Below, piece after piece: positions 1-6,333 of a stretch of 6,625 nt of DNA. A program made the translations under genes and the position numbers. The stretch covers positions 1 through 6,625 of the forward strand of contig CAJUGZ010000241.1 in assembly GCA_910585855.1 (NCBI GenBank). Direction: 5' to 3'. This DNA is from an uncultured Lachnospiraceae bacterium (GTDB lineage Bacteria; Bacillota_A; Clostridia; Lachnospirales; Lachnospiraceae). Each line of letters begins with the position of its first letter. Within the stretch, counting starts at the first letter, position 1. The notes under the pieces were generated by a model. It worked only from the letters and a program-made list of their open reading frames with translations, ran no database searches and was not told where the DNA came from.

Positions 1-72
1 GCTTTTTGGAAACCGGAACAGCAGGCTGCCCATCGTTTTCGAATCTGGCGTCCCCTCCCCCCTAACTAACAT
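1..72. other. GC-rich left flank downstream of the kinase gene
   Basis: By direct count, positions 1-70 hold 39 G/C (56%), compared with 15 of 60 in a sample of the kinase gene at 121-180. No hairpin with a T tract follows the kinase stop, so no terminator for the operon is visible here. A short minus-strand frame starts with an ATG overlapping the kinase stop and runs off the edge, but it has no recognisable content. On the minus strand there is a run of G-rich sequence (GGGGGGAGGGG, near 52-62). The abrupt composition change suggests a junction between the cassette and different DNA. Confidence 0.4.
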
Positions 73-1188
73 TTAAGGCTGCATCAACTCCCCCACCCGA
101 TTCATCATATCACAATATTCCTCATAAGACTTATATTTTAAAAACAAATCAATATTTTCCTGAACCAACATAGATTTCTGAAAATTTTCAATATCTGCCC
201 GAATACAATTATACCAATACGTATAATCTTTTTTTATCATCTTCAAAGACTCGGCATAAGACAATCCAGTAGGAAAATACAATCCTCGTGTTGATTTTCC
301 TTTGAAACAAGAATCATGATCAAATAAAGGATAAAGAGAATGCATTTTTCCATTCCAAAGCAAAATCCCAAAATTATCTCGATTTCGATCCGTATTTAAA
401 GTAATATAATCTAATACATGCATTTTTAAAAATCCAACCGGATCGATCTGCATATATTTTAAATAAGGCAAACCATCATAAGTCATAAGATTTGTATCAT
501 AATAGGACATCATATCCCGATAAGGTACTAATCCTAATGTTTCCGATGTCTTAATCTGGCAAACAGAACAATCCCTGCCATTTACTTTTGAATAAATATA
601 CCGGCTGCAAGGAATATTTAAAAACCGAGCCAAATAATAAACAATAATTTCCGACATAATCTCCTTTATCTTTTCATATTTTATTAAAACAATTCCTTTT
701 GAAGTTCGAAGAAAGCACTTTGCACGAATCCCTTTATTTGTCAATTCTCCAGTATAAATTCGATCTCCAACGGCATCATTTAAATCTACATCCTGCAAAT
801 TTCCGGTCAATGCCACATCCGCTATTTTCAATGAAAATTCATTTTCATACAGATTAACTTCTTCCCAAGTTTCAGCAGAATATTTTGAACAAATCCAATA
901 ATTATCTCGGAAACTCAATGCTCGGCTTAAAATACAAATATTGATATCACTTTGATCATCAATCCCACAGGAAAGTAAGATTTCCTTACAATACTCACGA
1001 TTTGTCATCAACATGCGATCGGAACAAAAACTAATAATCATCCCATAATCTCTGCGGTTTTTTATCGATAAAGGAATTAATTCATGATTAAAAACACAAA
1101 CCGTTTTTAATTTTGTATCAAATTGAAGTACAATTTCATCCTTATATTTTAAATAATACTCACTTTCTAAAAATTCTCTGTCTGCCAT
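73..1188 (-). CDS. HipA-like serine/threonine kinase (371 aa)
   Basis: This is a probable cytosolic protein kinase of the HipA family, whose studied members phosphorylate Ser/Thr on targets such as tRNA synthetases. The sequence shows a candidate ATP-binding lysine, K170 in GIVLIKY, followed by E180 at the start of the helix SEIIVYYLARFL. The catalytic loop NTDRNRDNFG (265-274) gives D267 as the catalytic base and N272 as a metal ligand, and D290 in LFDHDSCF is the second metal-binding Asp, equivalent to HipA D309, N314 and D332. Residues 1 to about 130 form an N-terminal part I do not recognise. The glycine-rich P-loop of E. coli HipA is not obvious; the segment GELTNKGIRAKC (147-158) sits where it would be. 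At 371 aa it is shorter than HipA (about 440 aa). The start is supported by AGGTGA at 1192-1197, which overlaps the stop of the preceding gene; the gap is 3 nt, so translation is probably coupled. No HipB-like repressor is adjacent. The fold assignment is fairly sure, the target is unknown. Confidence 0.82.
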   Translation of the reverse strand: MADREFLESEYYLKYKDEIVLQFDTKLKTVCVFNHELIPLSIKNRRDYGMIISFCSDRMLMTNREYCKEILLSCGIDDQSDINICILSRALSFRDNYWICSKYSAETWEEVNLYENEFSLKIADVALTGNLQDVDLNDAVGDRIYTGELTNKGIRAKCFLRTSKGIVLIKYEKIKEIMSEIIVYYLARFLNIPCSRYIYSKVNGRDCSVCQIKTSETLGLVPYRDMMSYYDTNLMTYDGLPYLKYMQIDPVGFLKMHVLDYITLNTDRNRDNFGILLWNGKMHSLYPLFDHDSCFKGKSTRGLYFPTGLSYAESLKMIKKDYTYWYNCIRADIENFQKSMLVQENIDLFLKYKSYEEYCDMMNRVGELMQP

Positions 1189-1191
1189 AAA

Positions 1192-1467
1192 TCACCTATT
1201 TACTTTATGTTTTGCTTTATACTTATCCCAATTTCTAATTGCATCCTCTTCGGTTTCTCCCCCAAATTCATTATTGATTAAAGTAATTATATAATCTAAC
1301 ATATCCTCTTTAATCCGTGTGCTGCTGCATTGGTTCAGCCGTTCCGCCTGTCTTCGGATAAATTCTTCATCCGGCAAATTTTCATCATCTAATTCCTCCA
1401 GTGCATCACACATTTCAAAATCTTGGAATATCATTCCATCACCCCACTCTTTATCACTTTTTTCCAT
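1192..1467 (-). CDS. small acidic hypothetical protein (91 aa, or 80 aa from an internal start)
   Basis: I do not recognise a family. The N-terminal half is strongly acidic (DALEELDDENLPDEEF), the middle looks helical (FIRRQAERLNQ, then EDMLDYIITLINNEF), and the C-terminus is basic (DKYKAKHKVNR). There is no signal peptide, membrane segment or convincing helix-turn-helix. The gene lies 2 nt after the NUDIX stop and 3 nt before the kinase start, so it is almost certainly co-translated with both and may be a partner, regulator or substrate of the kinase. The first ATG (1465-1467) has no visible Shine-Dalgarno. Met12 (1432-1434) is preceded by GGGGTGAT at a good distance and is an attractive alternative start giving 80 aa. 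The acidic character would suit an antitoxin-like partner, but nothing in the sequence proves that. Confidence 0.72.
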   Translation of the reverse strand: MEKSDKEWGDGMIFQDFEMCDALEELDDENLPDEEFIRRQAERLNQCSSTRIKEDMLDYIITLINNEFGGETEEDAIRNWDKYKAKHKVNR

Positions 1468-1469
1468 AT

Positions 1470-1928
1470 CTATTTAGGATAACAAACGACATCCGCAAGT
1501 TCTTCCCCAATATAACATAGTTTTAAAGAAAAATACTCCTGCCTCTCGTTTAAAAGTTGAAAAAACACCCGATCTCCTTCCCAAATATCAAGTTTTGATA
1601 CTTCTTCTTTTTTTATCCAAGAAAGCGTTCCCTCTGTACATTCTATTGGTACACCTTCCCACTGATCTGCAGTAAAAAGATGCATATATTCTGTTTCCTG
1701 TCCCTCCTGTACAAATGTTACTAATCCCCTGTAACGATACCGAATCAATGAAAATCCTGTTTCCTCTTTCACTTCCCGAATCATACATTCTTCCGGTGTT
1801 TCGCCTTCTTCAAATTTTCCCCCGATGCCAATCCATTTTCCCTGATTGAGATCATTCGACTTTTTATTCCGATACATCATCAGATATTTCCCATTCTGCT
1901 CTAAATAACATAGACTTGACAGACGCAT
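1470..1928 (-). CDS. NUDIX hydrolase, MutT/NUDT1-like (152 aa)
   Basis: This is a cytosolic NUDIX pyrophosphohydrolase, which cleaves nucleoside diphosphates linked to another group. The Nudix box is complete at residues 37-59: G37, five residues, E43, seven residues, then REVKEETGF (51-59) with the Mg-binding glutamates E52, E55 and E56. The preceding GKWIGIGG resembles the GKWxGxGGKxExGE signature of 8-oxo-dGTP/purine-nucleotide hydrolases of the MutT/MTH1 type, so (oxo)dNTP hydrolysis is the best guess, but substrate cannot be read from the Nudix box alone. Length (152 aa) is normal for a single-domain member. The ATG start is supported by AAAGGGA 5 nt upstream. The gene follows the hairpin at 1953-2003 and is separated by 2 nt from the next gene, so it leads the NUDIX-small protein-kinase block. 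A general housekeeping role or a role tied to the kinase are both possible. Confidence 0.9.
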   Translation of the reverse strand: MRLSSLCYLEQNGKYLMMYRNKKSNDLNQGKWIGIGGKFEEGETPEECMIREVKEETGFSLIRYRYRGLVTFVQEGQETEYMHLFTADQWEGVPIECTEGTLSWIKKEEVSKLDIWEGDRVFFQLLNERQEYFSLKLCYIGEELADVVCYPK

Positions 1929-1932
1929 ATTG

Positions 1933-1939
1933 TCCCTTT
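1933..1939 (-). promoter_or_regulatory. ribosome binding site of the NUDIX gene
   Basis: AAAGGGA on the minus strand, with GGG 5 nt from the ATG at 1926-1928. It lies just after the inverted repeat at 1953-2003, so the NUDIX start is outside the hairpin and can be translated independently of the upstream gene. Confidence 0.65.
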
Positions 1940-1952
1940 CTTATTTTTTTAG

Positions 1953-2003
1953 TCAAAAAGAGATTTGCAAGGAAATTCTATTTCAAAGCAAATCCCTTTT
2001 TGA
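1953..2003 (-). terminator. long hairpin between the Hsp70-like and NUDIX genes (terminator or attenuator)
   Basis: Two 16-nt arms (1953-1968 and 1988-2003) pair over their full length with one G:U wobble. The 19-nt loop holds a smaller perfect 5-bp hairpin (1972-1976 with 1980-1984). Both arms carry A5/T5 tracts at the base, so the core GGGATTTGC/GCAAATCTC stem is followed by TTTTT in the minus-strand transcript, as in an intrinsic terminator. The same symmetry gives a T tract on the plus strand, so it could act in both directions. It starts 23 nt after the stop of the Hsp70-like gene. With no clear promoter between it and the NUDIX gene, partial read-through is the likely way the downstream genes are expressed. 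Confidence 0.75.
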
Positions 2004-2026
2004 TTTATCCTTTTATTTTCTTCCCT

Positions 2027-5000
2027 TTAGTTAAAATAACATTGTTTAATTTCGCTGTCTAAAATTTCGTCGGTCGCTTTTGCTACTGCATACTCTATCA
2101 TATCAGGCTCTACTGTTCGGATAAAAAGATAACCATCTTCTTGTGGTTCAATCTGAAGTTCTTTATAAGGAACATTATCAATCGGCATCTGTTCTGCCTT
2201 TGAATCTGCCGTCGGATTATTGCTGTAATAAATACGAACCACTTTTCTGGTTGCTCCTTGGAATAAAACCCATCTTCCATACTCCACATCTGCAGGAGAA
2301 AACTTGCAGTCAAAGTGATGTCTGTGATCCCTTCCAAGATAATAATGAAAACGTGATTCCTGCAAAGCATCTGTTTCGTAATTCTTTACAATTTTAATGG
2401 CACTTCCGTCCCGGCTCTTTAAAAGCCCGTATGCTACACCTGTTTTAGCATTTGGCATATAATGATCTTTTCCGCTTCCTTCTCCGTTTAGCGGCTCAAT
2501 CAATTCAAACCGTGATGATCCCATTTCATTTCCCATTTTCATTGATTTATTATAGTATTCCTCTATCTTCTTTTGGAATAACTCTTTTACAAAAACAGAT
2601 TTACTTGAATTTCCTGCTAGGAAAATATAAATAATATTTCCCTCCTGCTGTGCTTCTTCTCTGTATAAAAACATCTTTGTCAAACACTGGAAAAAGCTAT
2701 TAATTCCTTTCTGAATCCGATTTCTTATCAACTCTATCAATTCTTGGCTGGAAAATTCCAGTACACACTGTGGTACAGGTTCACCATCTATATTATACAA
2801 AGAAACAATAATTCCCTCTTTATCCGATTCATTAGAGGATTCATTTTCCAACTGGTATTTTTTTCTCCATCCCTGCTTTTGATGCCATAACGGACGTAGT
2901 TCTTCTTTTAAAATAGACATATTTCTTTTTGCAATCTGAGAATTAATCAGCAATGTTTCACTTCCGGCAAAACCGTTTTCTCCGGTTGGAAGTGTAAAAG
3001 TAATTTTCTTTTCCCGAAATACTTCTAAATTTTTCTGATATACTTCATATGCCATCAATTCCAGTATATTTTCTCCTCCCAATGTCACATCCGAATCCGC
3101 ACCAAAACATTCCAATACATAATCATAGGCATCCTTTTCATATTCCTCTTCCGTTGCCCCTCTCCAGATTCCAAAGTCAAAATCAGTTGTTCCGCCTCCG
3201 AAATCAAAAATTCCATACATAAACTGTTCCGTTTCATCTTTCGGATCTAAACAGCTTTGTTCTAAAGCGGTAACAGCATAGGCAGCAGGTTCACTGATCC
3301 CTAATTCTACACGAAACTGATCCATACAATCTTTATCATTTAAAATACTAGAAGGCAGTGATTTCTTAATTCCTTGATAAAAACTTTCTGCAATAAAATC
3401 CCGCACTTCTTTTGTATATCCAACCGGAAACGTCATCAAATACTTTAAATAAATACCATTTCGCATATTGTTAATATATAATCCAATATAATAAGCATAT
3501 AATTCAACCGGATTGATAATCTTCTCCTCTGCCTCCATCGCACCGCCCAAATAATATTCTTTTCTCTGCTTATCTTTAATAATAATATTCCCCTTTTCTC
3601 GATTTGCCCACTGTTTTAATTCATCAAAATAAGAATAAAAATCATCCGGCTTGCAATTTTGAAAATCTTCATAGGCATCATAGGAAACAAAAATATCATT
3701 ACAGGAAGTATGTGGTCTGCCTGCTTCTTTCTGATAGTCCTCCATAAATTTTTTTACATTCGTAAATTCAATAATGGTTGGATTTTCAAAATCTTCCTCT
3801 TTCACTTCACCGCTTAAATTTCCAGTACCAATTCGAATTGGTACAATCCGATTAGTAACATCCTGCCGAACAACAACAGTACTTTTTGTTCCAAAATCAA
3901 TTCCAACCGTACCCGGTCTAATATCTAATTTTGGATCTCTTGCAATCAAATTTTTATATTGATTTTCCTCTGTTTTTACCTCTTCTGAATTTTTCTCCTC
4001 AGTTTCCTCTTCCTTTGTTTCCTCTGTTACAAATGATTCTGTTTTTAACTGCTCTTCTGTTTCTGGTACAGCTTCTGTTTTATTCTCTTTTACTTCTTTT
4101 GCCTTTTGACTTTCTTCATCAAATAATTCCCAATGTCCTCTTACAATATCAAACAAAATATCCTTATCATATGGTTCTAATCGACATCTATTTTTATCAC
4201 AATCCAACAATTCCTGTATCTTATCCATATTTTTATTTGCTTCCCTTTCTCCCTGAACAATAACGATTTTCTCCGTCTTATTCAATCGTTCTGTTTCTTT
4301 TTGTTGTTCATATTGATTCATTTTTTCCATACTTTCCGTATTTCTTAAAATTTTTGATTTTGCTGAAAACTCTGATTTCTCCATTATTTTTGGAGCAGCA
4401 CTTTCTGGCTTTGCAGCAACTTCCGGTTTTACAATCGCTTCTGGTTTCACCATTGCTTCTGGTTTTACCACCGCTTCCGATTTTGCAATCGTTTCTGGTT
4501 TCACTACTGCCTCCGGCTTTACAATCGCTTCTGGTTTCACCGCTGCCTCCGGCTTTACAATCGCTTCTGGTTTCACCACTGCTTCCGGTTTTACAATCGC
4601 TTCTGGTTTCACCACTGCTTCTGGCTTTACAATCGCTTCTGGTTTCACCACTGCTTCCGGTTTTGCAATCACTTCTGGTTTCATCACTGCTTCTGGCTTT
4701 GCAATCATTTCTGGTTTCACCACTGCTTCCGGCTTTGCAATCATTTCTGGTTTCACCACTGCTTCCGGCTTTGCAATCATTTCTGGTTTCACTACTGTTT
4801 CCGGTTTTGCAATCGTTTCTGGTTTTTTCATTGGTTCAGACTTTGCAACAATTTCTGGTTTTGTCATTCCAAGTTGTGCTGTTTTTATCTGATTTTCTTT
4901 TTTATCTACACTAATAGGACTTTCTTTCCCAAAAAGAAATTCCTCAAAATCAATATGACTAAAATTATTGATTAAAAACTGCATGGTATTCCAGCTATCT

Positions 5001-5575
5001 TTCGATGCATATAACACAGACGGAATCACCCCTATTTTTGCCCATAAGTAAATATCATAATTCCATGTTAATGTATCTTTTCTTTTATATTGATCTCCTA
5101 AACGATAAATCTGCAAAATACTAGCTTCTTCATTTGGCTGTAAATTACGAATTCGTTTACTCGTTCCATCATAGATATTACCGTCTTTTAAAAATATTCT
5201 TTTATTTTGGCATCGTTCTCCTAAACCGGCTGTACCAACTGTCCTTGGCATATTTGATGTTGGCAGATTAGGAAGAATCTGCACTGCTTCTTCTTCCTTT
5301 GGATAATCCCAAACGATAATGCCAGAATTAATTCGAAGAGAATTTTTTTCCGGTCTTGCATCCACCCGATATAATTGATCAATATAGGCTTGCTCCATCG
5401 GAATAAAAATATCGGTTGCCCTATGATGATACCAAGTACCCTCCAAACTTACCAGTCGAATAAATCCATTTACCCAACTGCTTGGTGATTTAAAAATACT
5501 TTGAATCACTGATTCCATCTGGCAACATTTTTCTCTTACCTCTTTTTTTTCCATAATGTTCCATTTCTTTTCCAT
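2027..5575 (-). CDS. large Hsp70-like ATPase with novel N-terminal domain and KPE-repeat arm (1182 aa)
   Basis: This is a probable cytosolic chaperone-type ATPase. The Hsp70 core (about 556-1052) shows phosphate-1 GIDFGTKST (558-566, D560), the segment FPVGYTKEVRDF (716-727), GISEPAAYAVTAL (759-771), phosphate-2 DFGGGTTD (791-798, equivalent to DnaK D194/T199/D201), the LGGENI motif (832-837), the adenosine motif FLAGNSSKS (985-993) and the connect-2-like segment AKTGVAYGLL (1043-1052). The equivalent of DnaK K70 could not be placed confidently. Residues 1-218 form a globular domain I do not recognise. Residues 239-394 are 26 KPExxx hexads, and 395-550 is a Glu/Lys-rich linker. The C-terminal about 130 residues look beta-rich and do not resemble the DnaK substrate-binding domain. 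There is no signal peptide or membrane segment. Canonical DnaK is about 610-640 aa, so this is nearly twice that. The start follows the GrpE-like stop by 5 nt; Met8 is an alternative start but lacks a good Shine-Dalgarno. ATPase fold is near certain; client and biological role are unknown. Confidence 0.9.
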   Translation of the reverse strand: MEKKWNIMEKKEVREKCCQMESVIQSIFKSPSSWVNGFIRLVSLEGTWYHHRATDIFIPMEQAYIDQLYRVDARPEKNSLRINSGIIVWDYPKEEEAVQILPNLPTSNMPRTVGTAGLGERCQNKRIFLKDGNIYDGTSKRIRNLQPNEEASILQIYRLGDQYKRKDTLTWNYDIYLWAKIGVIPSVLYASKDSWNTMQFLINNFSHIDFEEFLFGKESPISVDKKENQIKTAQLGMTKPEIVAKSEPMKKPETIAKPETVVKPEMIAKPEAVVKPEMIAKPEAVVKPEMIAKPEAVMKPEVIAKPEAVVKPEAIVKPEAVVKPEAIVKPEAVVKPEAIVKPEAAVKPEAIVKPEAVVKPETIAKSEAVVKPEAMVKPEAIVKPEVAAKPESAAPKIMEKSEFSAKSKILRNTESMEKMNQYEQQKETERLNKTEKIVIVQGEREANKNMDKIQELLDCDKNRCRLEPYDKDILFDIVRGHWELFDEESQKAKEVKENKTEAVPETEEQLKTESFVTEETKEEETEEKNSEEVKTEENQYKNLIARDPKLDIRPGTVGIDFGTKSTVVVRQDVTNRIVPIRIGTGNLSGEVKEEDFENPTIIEFTNVKKFMEDYQKEAGRPHTSCNDIFVSYDAYEDFQNCKPDDFYSYFDELKQWANREKGNIIIKDKQRKEYYLGGAMEAEEKIINPVELYAYYIGLYINNMRNGIYLKYLMTFPVGYTKEVRDFIAESFYQGIKKSLPSSILNDKDCMDQFRVELGISEPAAYAVTALEQSCLDPKDETEQFMYGIFDFGGGTTDFDFGIWRGATEEEYEKDAYDYVLECFGADSDVTLGGENILELMAYEVYQKNLEVFREKKITFTLPTGENGFAGSETLLINSQIAKRNMSILKEELRPLWHQKQGWRKKYQLENESSNESDKEGIIVSLYNIDGEPVPQCVLEFSSQELIELIRNRIQKGINSFFQCLTKMFLYREEAQQEGNIIYIFLAGNSSKSVFVKELFQKKIEEYYNKSMKMGNEMGSSRFELIEPLNGEGSGKDHYMPNAKTGVAYGLLKSRDGSAIKIVKNYETDALQESRFHYYLGRDHRHHFDCKFSPADVEYGRWVLFQGATRKVVRIYYSNNPTADSKAEQMPIDNVPYKELQIEPQEDGYLFIRTVEPDMIEYAVAKATDEILDSEIKQCYFN
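4394..4861 (-). repeat. in-frame tandem hexapeptide repeat: 26 KPExxx units, 18-nt period with 36-nt higher order
   Basis: Residues 239-394 of the Hsp70-like protein are 26 hexads in perfect register. Twenty-four begin KPE and two begin KSE (residues 245 and 365). The last three positions are small or hydrophobic and often alternate AVV with MIA or AIV, giving a 12-residue (36-nt) super-period. At DNA level 4695-4730 and 4731-4766 are identical 36-mers, and 4767-4802 differs by two bases, so the array has grown by recent duplication. Alternating Lys-Pro-Glu spacing suggests an extended, fairly stiff arm, by analogy with Pro-rich spacers in TonB-like proteins. Because units are multiples of 3 nt, gain or loss of units leaves the reading frame intact. 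Confidence 0.95.
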
Positions 5576-5578
5576 TTT

Positions 5579-5587
5579 TCCTACCTC
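5579..5587 (-). promoter_or_regulatory. ribosome binding site of the Hsp70-like gene, spanning the upstream stop codon
   Basis: GAGGTAGGA on the minus strand contains the TAG stop of the GrpE-like gene (5581-5583) and lies 3 nt before the ATG at 5573-5575, or 8 nt measured from GAGG. The overlap of stop and ribosome binding site indicates translational coupling and favours Met1 over Met8. Confidence 0.7.
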
Positions 5588-6324
5588 ACAATCACAATCG
5601 GCTTCATCACATCATCTTGTATATAATATCCATTTAATACTACTTCCCGAATCACTCCGTTTACAATACTTTCTGATGTTTTAATATATCGTCTGGAATC
5701 AAACTCCTTCCCGATTGCTACTTCGATTTTTTCATAACGTTCTTTCCTTATATTAGTACTATTATAAACACTAATACATAAGTCAAAAAATTTTGCCAAA
5801 ATTCGAATATTTTCTATTTTTCGATTCGAATTCATAATTTCGTCTTTAATAAAACTCCATAATTGCTTAATTCCGCTTTTATCCTTTCCTAAAGCAATAA
5901 AAGACTTAATATCCCAAGAACCACAAAGTCCTTTTAAATAAGATTTCTGGCTTTTTTCTAATTTTGAAATCCCCTGCCAAACCTCATAAATTTCTTCAAA
6001 CGGTTCAAATTCCTTTTTTTGAACTTGAAGCCGCTTGTCTAATTCCTCTTTCGAACTTTGCATTTCTTTTTTTTCTCTCTCTAAATCAACTTTTTCTTTT
6101 TCTAACTTATTACAATTATAATGCAGTCTTTCACACTCAATTTTTGCTTCCTCAAGTTGATGATGAAGCGCTTCTTTTTCCTTCTCTAACTGTTCAATCT
6201 TCTTTTGAAATTCCTTCTCCTGTTCCTTATCCTTTCTGACAATTTTTTTAATATCTTCCTGAACCTCTGCGTCTTTTAATAATTCACATAAAATACGTCT
6301 TAAACTATTTTGTATATCACCCAT
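5581..6324 (-). CDS. coiled-coil GrpE-like nucleotide exchange factor (247 aa)
   Basis: This is probably a dedicated exchange factor for the Hsp70-like ATPase encoded immediately downstream. GrpE proteins promote ADP release from Hsp70, and use a long N-terminal coiled coil, a helical bundle and a small C-terminal beta domain. Here residues 1-25 are a short helical head, residues about 30-108 are a long charged coiled coil (for example EQLEKEKEALHHQLEEA), residues about 109-205 are mainly helical, and the end VIREVVLNGYYIQDDVMKPI (224-243) resembles the GrpE ending of the form VxxVxxxGYxxxxRVxRPAxV. The usual arginine of that GrpE ending is replaced here (DDVMKP). Canonical GrpE is about 180-210 aa, so this is somewhat longer, mainly in the coiled coil. 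The ATG is preceded by AGGAG at 9 nt. Its 5-nt spacing from the Hsp70-like gene supports a shared function. The coiled coil is certain; the GrpE relationship is a good inference from the tail and gene context. Confidence 0.75.
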   Translation of the reverse strand: MGDIQNSLRRILCELLKDAEVQEDIKKIVRKDKEQEKEFQKKIEQLEKEKEALHHQLEEAKIECERLHYNCNKLEKEKVDLEREKKEMQSSKEELDKRLQVQKKEFEPFEEIYEVWQGISKLEKSQKSYLKGLCGSWDIKSFIALGKDKSGIKQLWSFIKDEIMNSNRKIENIRILAKFFDLCISVYNSTNIRKERYEKIEVAIGKEFDSRRYIKTSESIVNGVIREVVLNGYYIQDDVMKPIVIVR

Positions 6325-6333
6325 ATTTCATTT

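Noticed and set aside
1..72. Start of a further downstream gene on the minus strand beginning at the ATG overlapping the kinase stop
   Set aside because: Only about 24 codons are visible, they show no recognisable content, and the composition differs from the operon.
1192..1467. Small gene as HipB antitoxin
   Set aside because: HipB is a helix-turn-helix DNA-binding protein; this sequence shows no such motif and is strongly acidic at its N-terminus.
1588..1788. Minus-strand open frame of 66 codons in another frame inside the NUDIX gene
   Set aside because: The overlapping frame holds a perfect Nudix box; this one has no recognisable motif.
3774..4263. Overlapping plus-strand open frames of 62 and 110 codons
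   Set aside because: They lie opposite the acidic linker and phosphate-1 region of the Hsp70-like gene. The Leu/Phe/Pro-rich translation is what antisense of Glu/Lys-rich coding DNA gives, and no family is recognisable.
4394..4861. Periodic repeats that could suggest a CRISPR array
   Set aside because: Units are 18 or 36 nt with no unique spacers, and they encode an in-frame hexapeptide in a long gene.
4354..4914. Long plus-strand open frame with Leu/Pro/Ser-rich repeats
   Set aside because: It is the antisense shadow of the KPExxx repeat. Any frame opposite an 18-nt array stays open if one unit lacks a stop, and the minus-strand frame continues into clear Hsp70 motifs on one side and a folded domain on the other.
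2027..5575. Reading the large protein as a surface or cell-wall protein because of its Lys-Pro-rich repeat
   Set aside because: No signal peptide, transmembrane helix or LPxTG-type motif is present, and the Hsp70 ATPase core implies a cytosolic location.
5964..6239. Plus-strand open frame of 91 codons rich in Phe and Leu that could suggest a small membrane protein
   Set aside because: It is antisense to the Lys/Glu-rich coiled coil of the GrpE-like gene, which explains its hydrophobic composition.
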